Positions 63,531-64,000 of a stretch of 64,000 nt of DNA are shown here, in pieces. The stretch is taken from contig OY292280.1 in assembly GCA_958496175.1 (NCBI GenBank), positions 11,222,001-11,286,000 of the forward strand, in the 5' to 3' direction. Positions within the stretch are counted from its first letter, which is position 1. Each line of letters begins with the position of its first letter. Position numbers and translations under genes: made by a program. Origin of the DNA: Sisyra terminalis (taxonomy: Eukaryota > Arthropoda > Insecta > Neuroptera > Sisyridae). Below the pieces are notes generated by a model. That model was not told the DNA's origin. It ran no database searches and worked only from the letters and a program-made list of their open reading frames with translations.

Positions 63531-64000
63531 CACCCTGATTTCATGTATGCTGATTTTTCAATATCTTAAAAAAGAACATATTTTTTAATTAAAAAATCCA
63601 ATTTATGAATGTCCGTTTATTTATTTTAATCGGTTTTCCTCTGAATGCTACATTTATCATTAATAATTAATCGTAAATAAACAACCTTTTCTTCTGAAGA
63701 AAAATTAGTTGAGCTTGATTACAAAGTTTCTATCAAATCAGTAAAGCTGTTTTTAAATTAGAACCATAAGTGAAATCAGAATCAAATATTGGTACAACTA
63801 TTTAAATTGGACTTGTTTGTGACCTTTATACTTTTTTTTTTTTGGTGAAACACTAAGATGTACCTGAAAACAAAATATTATCAAAATCAATAAACCTGTT
63901 CTTCAATCACACGGTAGAATTCCGGTAGACAAATATTAAAGTACAATTTTTTGACCTTAGCTCCATAATGCCCATTATTGTGAGCAAAACCGAATAAATT
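63531..64000. other. AT-rich end of window, no gene seen
   Basis: No readable frame or repeat copy. Confidence 0.4.

Overview
The window is AT-rich nuclear DNA of an insect. It has short GT-AG introns of about 56-90 bp, a Yorkie/YAP gene, an Ero1 gene, a ZAD-type C2H2 zinc-finger gene (a class expanded in holometabolous insects) and very dense mobile-element debris. I infer a holometabolous insect, possibly a beetle; no marker fixes the species.

Layout. 1-18,965 is all repeats: a dead mariner, palindromic elements, three tandem arrays or array-like blocks, a Helitron, and nothing I can read as an exon. It is most simply read as part of a very long yorkie intron, because the first yorkie exon seen here starts in the middle of WW domain 1. 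18,966-23,651 (+) holds the yorkie exons from mid-WW1 to the C-terminal PDZ-binding motif. 28,566-29,969 (-) is a single-exon gene of unknown function with a PIP-box-like motif. 32,230-34,583 is an array of five ~471-bp units that ends about 460 bp upstream of Ero1 (35,044-39,892, +, six exons, 459 aa). Ero1 converges on a PH-domain adaptor gene resembling SKAP (44,840-40,058, -, four exons, 335 aa). After 7 kb of repeats comes a ZAD/C2H2 zinc-finger gene (60,787-51,995, -, 14 coding exons, 11 fingers). It is divergent from a small gene at 61,833-62,240 (+) that looks like proteasome assembly chaperone 4.

The most interesting content is in the repeats. (1) At least five unrelated-looking palindromic element families carry the hammerhead ribozyme core (CTGANGA, stem II hairpin, GAAA, then NUH). 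They are usually present as two head-to-head copies in the arms of the palindrome; fourteen copies are listed. (2) A palindromic transposon family with TAGGGTGA ends and 8-bp target duplications has inserted several times in the zinc-finger gene. It has captured a piece of that gene, intron included, and a related copy with the same piece sits in the Ero1 intron. (3) A small palindromic MITE with 8-bp duplications has filled and empty sites inside the window. (4) Ten of the eleven fingers of the zinc-finger gene are completed by separate ~84-nt exons of identical phase; two of its exons carry one-base homopolymer shortenings that break the frame.
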